A stretch of DNA of 38,984 nt from Myxococcales bacterium. Lineage in GTDB: Bacteria > Myxococcota_A > Polyangia > Haliangiales > Haliangiaceae. Both the position numbers and the translations under genes were made by a program. Position 1 is the first letter of the stretch; each line of letters begins with the position of its first letter. This document shows positions 33,052 through 38,984 of the stretch, piece by piece. The notes beneath the pieces are model-generated. The model worked only from the letters and a program-made list of their open reading frames with translations, did not search any database and was not told where the DNA came from. The stretch lies in the NCBI GenBank assembly GCA_947483555.1, contig CANKMW010000091.1, positions 1 to 38,984 of the forward strand, read 5' to 3'.

Positions 33052-35184
33052 ATGAACGATGGAGCTGTCTCGGTCATCATCCCCGCCTATCGCGCCACCG
33101 CCACCATCGGTCGCGCCGTCGGCAGCGTGCTGGCGCAGACCCGGTCGGCCGCCGAGATCATCGTCGTCGACGACGGCTCGCCCGAGGAGCTGGCGCCCGC
33201 GCTGGCCCGCTTCGGATCGCGCGTGTTGCTGGTGCGCAAGCCCAACGGCGGCGCCGCCAGCGCCCGCAACGCCGGCATCGAGCGCGCGACCGGCGACGTC
33301 GTGACCTTTCTCGACGCCGACGACTACTGGGAGCCGACCAAGCTGGCGCGCCAGGTCGATCACCTGCGCCGCTTCCCCGAGGTCGGCATGGTCGGCTCGT
33401 GGCTCTACCTCGAGCAGCCGGGCGGGCCACGCCGCCCCGATCCGGCGATCGATCCGACCCTGTTCGATCGCATCCTGCGCCTGCACGGCCCCGACGCCTT
33501 CCACGCCGCCGGCATGTTCTGGACCGGCACGGTGGCGATCCGGCGCGACGTGCTCGCCCACGAACGCTTCGACGAGCGCCTGGCCACCGCCGAGGATCGC
33601 GACCTGTGGCTGCGCCTGCTCCTGCGCGCGCCCGCGTACCTGACCCGCGAGGTGCTGGCCACGTGCGTGCTCGAGCCCGGCTCGCTGTCGCGCGGCAGCG
33701 TCGAGCGCGACTGCCGGAACATGCTCGCGGTCGTCGACCGCTATCGCGAGCTGCTCGGACCGAAGGCGCACCGGCGCTGGCGCAGCGACGTGCACCGCCG
33801 GTGGAGCACGCGGCTCCTCGCCCAGGACGATCCTCGCGGCGCGCTGGCGCCGGCGCTGGTCCACCTCCGCCACACCCCGTCGGCGCGCGCGCTGTGGACC
33901 GTGGTCAAGAGCGCCGCGCGCGGCGCTCGTTTGTACGCCCCGCCGCTGAGCCCGGCCGCCGTGGCCCCCGCCCCCGCCCCCACCGCGGCCGCCGCGGTGA
34001 CCGTCACCGCCATCACCGACGTCACCGGCTTCGCCGCGCTGCGCGACGAGTGGACGGCGCTGCAGGCGGCGAGCTACGTGTTGCTACCGGCGCTGACCTG
34101 GGACTGGCTGTTCACCTGGTGGGAGACCTTCGGCGAGGATCGCGAGCTCCTCCTGCTCACCGCCCGCGATCCCCAGGGGCGGCTGCTCGGCGTGGCGCCG
34201 CTCCTGCGCCGCACCATCCGGCCGCGCGGCGTGCCCATCCGTCGCATCGAGCTCCTCGCCACCGGCGAGGCCGAGGTCGACGAGATCCTCTCCGAGTACC
34301 TCGACTTCGTGATCGTGCGCGGCCGCGAGCGCGAGATCACCACGGCGTTCTGGGATCACCTCGCCGCCCTCACCGACTGGGACGAGCTGTGCCTGGCGTC
34401 GGTGCCGGCCGACTCGGCGCTGGTGCCGGCCCTGCACGACACCATCAAGCGCACCGGCGCGCCCATCGACGTCACCGCCCTGGCTCGTCCCGACGGCGTG
34501 ATCGTCGGCCTCGCCCCCGACGCGTCGTCGTTCGTCGCCGCCCAGGGCAAGCGCATGCGCGAGGATCTGCGCCGGCACCGCCGCCTGCTCGAGCAGCACG
34601 GCACGGTGACGCTGCGCCGGGCCGAGACCACCGAGGATCTGCAGGCGATGTTTCCCGAGCTGGTGCGCCTCCACCAGGCGCTGTGGCGGTCGCGCGGCAA
34701 GCCCGGCTGTTTCGCCAGCGAACGCTTCGCCCGCTTCCACCAGCAGGTGAGCGCCCGCATGCTGGCGCGCGGGCTGCTCCACCTCCACACCGTCACCGTC
34801 GGTGACCGGGTGGTCGCGGCCCGCTACGGCTTCCACCTGGGCGACCGGCTCTACGAGTACCAGTCGGGCAACGACCCCACGTTCGATCCCAAGGTCAGCC
34901 TCGGGATGCAGGCGGCGCAGCTGTGCATGGAGGACGCGATCGACCGCGGCTTCGTCGACTACGACCTCGGCGAGGGACCGCGCCCGTACAAGCTGCGCTG
35001 GAACCACGTGCTCCGACCCACCCTCAACGTGTGGATCACGCGCCGCAACCCACGCACCCTCGCCCACGCCCTGGCCGGCGAGGCCGAGCTCGAGCTGCGC
35101 AAGCTCAAGCGGACGCTTCAGCGGACGTACAGGACCCGCGCGCGGACCGCGGCGTCCGACGGATCGGGTGCCGCCAGCGAGTGA
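33052..35184 (+). CDS. GT2 glycosyltransferase fused to BioF2/CelD-type acyltransferase
   Basis: A 710-residue fusion. Residues 1-230 are a family 2 glycosyltransferase with SVIIPAYRA, VVDDGS and FLDADDYW (DxD metal/nucleotide-sugar site), plus AEDRDLW as the likely catalytic-base region. A Pro/Ala linker (about 300-320) joins it to a GNAT-fold acyltransferase of the Acetyltransf_6 / BioF2 / CelD type (about 325-690): RMREDLRRHRRLLE, a YGFHLGDRLYEYQSGNDP core strand-loop, and YDLGEGPRPYKLRW near the end. The pair could build and acylate a surface polysaccharide or glycolipid. No membrane helix. GGAG is 4 nt from the ATG. The 3' end overlaps the convergent lipoprotein gene by 67 bp. Confidence 0.88.
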   Translation: MNDGAVSVIIPAYRATATIGRAVGSVLAQTRSAAEIIVVDDGSPEELAPALARFGSRVLLVRKPNGGAASARNAGIERATGDVVTFLDADDYWEPTKLARQVDHLRRFPEVGMVGSWLYLEQPGGPRRPDPAIDPTLFDRILRLHGPDAFHAAGMFWTGTVAIRRDVLAHERFDERLATAEDRDLWLRLLLRAPAYLTREVLATCVLEPGSLSRGSVERDCRNMLAVVDRYRELLGPKAHRRWRSDVHRRWSTRLLAQDDPRGALAPALVHLRHTPSARALWTVVKSAARGARLYAPPLSPAAVAPAPAPTAAAAVTVTAITDVTGFAALRDEWTALQAASYVLLPALTWDWLFTWWETFGEDRELLLLTARDPQGRLLGVAPLLRRTIRPRGVPIRRIELLATGEAEVDEILSEYLDFVIVRGREREITTAFWDHLAALTDWDELCLASVPADSALVPALHDTIKRTGAPIDVTALARPDGVIVGLAPDASSFVAAQGKRMREDLRRHRRLLEQHGTVTLRRAETTEDLQAMFPELVRLHQALWRSRGKPGCFASERFARFHQQVSARMLARGLLHLHTVTVGDRVVAARYGFHLGDRLYEYQSGNDPTFDPKVSLGMQAAQLCMEDAIDRGFVDYDLGEGPRPYKLRWNHVLRPTLNVWITRRNPRTLAHALAGEAELELRKLKRTLQRTYRTRARTAASDGSGAASE

Positions 35185-36626
35185 TCGGTCCACGTGGCCA
35201 CGAAGCCATCGGCGGCGAACCGAGCCAGCGCCGGCGCCCGCTGGGTGCCGAGGGTGGTGGTGGCGAGCGCGACCGGCGCGCTCGTTAGCACGTCATCGGC
35301 GCCCACCACCTGCAGCCACAGATCCTCGTCGCCCATCGGCCCGGTGCTCCAGGCCACCGCGACCGTCCCGTCGGCGCGAGTGGCCACGGCGGGGACATGG
35401 AAGTCGACCGTGGCCACGACCACGACCTCGGCGCCGCGGGGCGCGCCGTCGGCGCCGAAGCGGCGGAGCCGCAGCGCGGTGCCGTCGACGCGCGAGGCCA
35501 CCCAGACCACGACGAAGCCGCCGTCGTCGAGGGCGGCGAGCTGCGGCGCGAAGGCGCGGGCGAACGAGCCGGCCGGTTGATCGATCGTCAGATCGGCGGT
35601 GCGCGGCGTGGCGCCGTCGAAGATCCGGGCCACGACCTGCGAGCCGCCCGCGACCTCGCCGATCCAGGCCACGACCACGGCGCCGTCGGCCAGCCCGACC
35701 GCCGCCGGTGACTCGTCGGTGGCGGCGGCGGCGACGCTGGCGGCGACCGCGACCCCGACCGGCTCGCCGGTGCGATCGAAGCGGCGGAGCTGGACGACGC
35801 CGCGCGCGTCCTGGGGCCGCGCGGTGCGCAGCCAGGCCACGGCAAAGCCGCCGTCGGCGCCACCGGCGATCACGGCGCCACGGTGGCTGGTGGTGGCGTC
35901 CCCGGTGGCGACGGCGGCGTCGTTGATCGATCGCCGCGACCCATCGCCGTCGGCGTAGGTGTGCATGAACAGATCGATGGGGCCGCCGGCGGGGCGCGGC
36001 GCTTCCCACACCGCGGCGTAGCCGTCACCGGCGTGGCCGAGCACGACCTCGTCGGTCGGGCCGGTGACGATCGGGACCTCGAACTCGAGATCGATGATCT
36101 CGGTGGCGTTGGGCGCGGGCCGGGCGTCGGCTGCGAACAGCCGGGCGAACGCGGTCTGGTCGCTCTGCCACGCGATGATGAAACGGCCGTCCGGGGTCGA
36201 CGCGACCTGACGCGCGCTGCCGTACTGCGCCGCCGAGAGCTGCTGCGGCCCCACCACGCGGGTGTTGACCACGAAGTCGGCGGGATCGAGCATGATCGCG
36301 AGCTCGCCGTCGCCGGCGAGCGCACCCTGGCCGGCGCCGCGCCCCAGGAGCGCGCCCGCGGCGTCGACCGCGTCGATCGACACGTCGAGGGTGCCGGAGC
36401 GGCCCGAGGTCGCCACGACGAAGGTGCGGGGCAGCGTCGGATCGCCGCCGAGATCGAGCACGGTCTCGACCCGATCGGTGCCGTCGCCGATCTCGACCCG
36501 CAGCGACGCGGGCTCGCGCAACGTGGGCCGGCCGGCGACGGTCACGACGATCGCGTCCTCGCCGCACGCCGCCGCGACCAGCGCCAGCGCGCCGGCCAAC
36601 GTCGCCGGGCCGGCGGGCGCCCTCAT
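35118..36626 (-). CDS. Seven-repeat beta-propeller-like lipoprotein
   Basis: A 502-residue lipoprotein (lipobox AAAC, Cys21). The mature protein has seven repeats ending in a strand of the type DGxxxxxW (DGRFIIAW, DGYAAVW, DGGFAVAW, DGAVVVAW, DGGFVVVW, DGTVAVAW, DGFVATW), each followed by a short polar turn. This indicates a seven-bladed beta-propeller on the outer face of the envelope, usually a binding platform. It has no catalytic motif. The start ATG overlaps the stop of the TPR gene (ATGA), making it the last gene of the kinase-TPR-propeller operon. The last 67 bp overlap the convergent glycosyltransferase fusion. Confidence 0.78.
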   Translation of the reverse strand: MRAPAGPATLAGALALVAAACGEDAIVVTVAGRPTLREPASLRVEIGDGTDRVETVLDLGGDPTLPRTFVVATSGRSGTLDVSIDAVDAAGALLGRGAGQGALAGDGELAIMLDPADFVVNTRVVGPQQLSAAQYGSARQVASTPDGRFIIAWQSDQTAFARLFAADARPAPNATEIIDLEFEVPIVTGPTDEVVLGHAGDGYAAVWEAPRPAGGPIDLFMHTYADGDGSRRSINDAAVATGDATTSHRGAVIAGGADGGFAVAWLRTARPQDARGVVQLRRFDRTGEPVGVAVAASVAAAATDESPAAVGLADGAVVVAWIGEVAGGSQVVARIFDGATPRTADLTIDQPAGSFARAFAPQLAALDDGGFVVVWVASRVDGTALRLRRFGADGAPRGAEVVVVATVDFHVPAVATRADGTVAVAWSTGPMGDEDLWLQVVGADDVLTSAPVALATTTLGTQRAPALARFAADGFVATWTDHSLAAPDPSDAAVRARVLYVR

Positions 36627-37209
36627 CGGGTGAAGTCGACCACGCCGAGATCACTGTCGGGCAGGCCGTCGCGGGTGGCGGCGATGGCCAGGCCCACCGC
36701 GGCGCCGGTCATCACGACGCCGCCGGTGATGAACCACCAGCGCCGGTAGACCGGCGGCGATCGCGGGGTCGGTGCCGGCTGAAGCGCGCGATCGGCGCGG
36801 GCCTTGACCTCGGCCGCGCGGCGGGCGTCCTCGGCGGCGGCGTCGGCGCGCCGCGCCTGCTCGGCCTCGAGGGTGGTGATCAGCTCCTCGACGTCGGCGC
36901 GGTCGCGAGCGTCGGGGCGGAGCTGGAGGTACTTGCGGAAGGTGAACACCGCCTCCTCGAGGCGATCGAGGTTGCGATAACACTGGGCGATGTTGAGCAG
37001 AAATCCGGGCAGGGCCTCGGCCTCGTACGCCGCCTGGTAGGCGACCAGGGCCTCGTCGAAGCGACCGAGGGCGTAGAGCTTCTCGGCGCGGGCGTGATGG
37101 GCGCGGGCCTCGGCGCGCGCCCCGGTCGCCGGACTCGGCTTCGGCTTCGGCGCGGCGACCGCCGTGCCGGCGGCGAGCGCGAGCGCGAGCACGGCGATGG
37201 CGACGCGGG

Positions 37210-37213
<4 letters not shown>
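36623..37213 (-). CDS. Exported TPR protein with C-terminal membrane helix
   Basis: A 196-residue protein: Sec signal peptide (about residues 1-21, AVAA/P), two to three TPRs (AEKLYALGRFDEALVAYQAA and IAQCYRNLDRLEEAVFTFRK), an Ala/Arg-rich coiled segment, a membrane helix (about 160-180) and a short tail. It should lie in the periplasm, held to the inner membrane. It overlaps both neighbours by 4 nt (ATGA), so it is translated together with the kinase and the propeller lipoprotein and may connect them physically (inference). Confidence 0.8.
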
Positions 37214-38532
<1,319 letters not shown>

Positions 38533-38542
38533 GAACGCTCGG

Positions 38543-38548
38543 ATGATA
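38543..38548 (-). promoter_or_regulatory. Putative -10 element (TATCAT) of the kinase operon
   Basis: TATCAT on the minus strand lies 10 nt before the GTG start of the kinase, in a 47 bp divergent intergenic region. It supports the unusual GTG start and a leaderless message. A -35 hexamer is not evident. Confidence 0.35.
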
Positions 38549-38579
38549 GCGCGTCGGCACGCGTGTTATCGTGACAACG

Positions 38580-38984
38580 ATGGTTGCCGACGAGACCCAC
38601 GCGACCTGGGTCACCGAGGAGGGCGGCACCGCGGCGCTGCACGTCCGCCGCTTCCGGCTGACCGTCACCGCCGGCCCCGACCTCGGCCTGGTCCGCGAGC
38701 TGGCCCAGCCGGTGGTCCGGATCGGCGCGCGGCCCAGCAATGACGTGGTCCTGAGCGATCGCCGGGCCTCGGGCGCCCACTGCGAGGTGTGGCTGGATCG
38801 GCGGGGATTCCGGCTCCGCGATCTCGACTCGACCAAGCGGATAAGACAATCGATGCGGGTTTCGGCACGGCGGGCCAGCAGCGCCGGGCTCGGGTGGTCG
38901 AGGCGGCATGCACGGCATGGGGTTCGTGTCTGGCGGCGGTGTAAGGGCGCCCACGAATCAGCGCGACTTGGCGCGCCGCGGGCA
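38580..38984 (+). CDS. FHA-domain protein, truncated or chimeric at right edge
   Basis: The ATG at 38580 opens a frame that remains open to the window end. Its first 85 residues are an FHA domain: RFRLTVTAGPDLGL, IGARPSNDVVLSD, SGAHCEVWLD and LRDLDST. They closely resemble the N terminus of the sigma-54 activator encoded at 22035-23402 (RFRVAVTAGPDQGL...), so it is likely a paralogous activator. Where the FHA signature should continue as NGT, the sequence changes to KRIRQSM and then to Arg-rich residues with no domain. The break near 38836 is abrupt. From there another frame (DKTIDAGFGTAG...) reads more like protein and ends with TAA near 38943. It is divergent from the membrane kinase with 47 bp between. 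Confidence 0.7.
   Translation, partial: MVADETHATWVTEEGGTAALHVRRFRLTVTAGPDLGLVRELAQPVVRIGARPSNDVVLSDRRASGAHCEVWLDRRGFRLRDLDSTKRIRQSMRVSARRASSAGLGWSRRHARHGVRVWRRCKGAHESARLGAPRA
38836..38984. other. Right-edge segment not continuous with the FHA gene
   Basis: After the FHA signature is interrupted, the better-looking plus-strand frame shifts to one that reads DKTIDAGFGTAG and ends in CLAAV before a TAA. Its composition resembles the C terminus of an unrelated protein. The 40 bp after this TAA hold no recognisable feature. It is probably foreign to the locus, or the product of a rearrangement. Confidence 0.45.

Noticed and set aside
38555..38570. Possible sigma-54 promoter before the FHA gene (CGGCACG-N4-TTATC)
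   Set aside because: The -24 part is fair, but the -12 GC is absent (TTAT). It is not good enough to list as a promoter, although its distance to the ATG matches the central pair.

Overview
The window comes from a very GC-rich bacterium and reads as Myxococcota (myxobacteria), probably a Haliangium/Kofleriaceae- or Polyangia-like lineage. The grounds are four eukaryotic-like Ser/Thr kinases in 39 kb, an FHA-domain sigma-54 activator, a MYXO-CTERM-type tail on a trypsin-like protease, many short lipoproteins and a giant TPR protein. The placement rests on gene content and protein motifs only. No rRNA, tRNA, insertion sequence or CRISPR array was recognised.

Left part (1-13.6 kb): a partial HEAT-repeat-like gene runs off the left edge and meets the tail of a giant TPR protein out of frame near 1150; this join looks like a deletion or an assembly chimera. 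Next come an RluA-type pseudouridine synthase, a lipoprotein with an HExxH metallopeptidase motif, a lipoprotein with eight Ala-Ser-Met-Asn tetrapeptides, and a divergent cytosolic Ser/Thr kinase.

Secreted-hydrolase block (13.6-18.2 kb): two lipoproteins carrying the secreted phospholipase A2 His-Asp motif bracket a trypsin-like protease and an OPT-family oligopeptide transporter. Three of these genes form a tight minus-strand operon (PLA2-like, protease, transporter). This looks like a digest-and-import module.

Modification-type operon (18.4-22.1 kb): five plus-strand genes with gaps or overlaps of 2-19 nt encode a small secreted Glu-rich protein, a carboxypeptidase-regulatory-fold protein, a membrane-anchored protein with a WKGGGFGMF motif, an HTTM / vitamin-K-dependent gamma-carboxylase-like membrane protein, and a DCC-family thiol oxidoreductase. 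I read it as a candidate system in which the Glu-rich protein is the substrate. This is the best candidate for an undescribed system in the window.

Regulatory centre (22.0-27.2 kb): an FHA-AAA+-HTH sigma-54 activator is divergent from a PknK-like kinase/STAND-ATPase/TPR protein. Four plus-strand sites resembling -24/-12 sigma-54 promoters lie just upstream of the PLA2-like lipoprotein, the Glu-rich operon, the PknK-like gene and a CxxCH lipoprotein, which suggests a local sigma-54 regulon.

Right part (27.2-39 kb): a thioredoxin with a His-rich tail, a Coq4-like protein, a di-CxxCH lipoprotein, an unknown gene coupled to a TauE/SafE permease, a 21-Cys lipoprotein, a membrane kinase with an Ala-Asp repeat linker, a glycosyltransferase fused to a BioF2/CelD-type acyltransferase, and a kinase-TPR-propeller-lipoprotein operon joined by 4-nt overlaps. 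Divergent from that operon is an FHA gene whose homology stops near 38836, again suggesting a broken or chimeric contig end.
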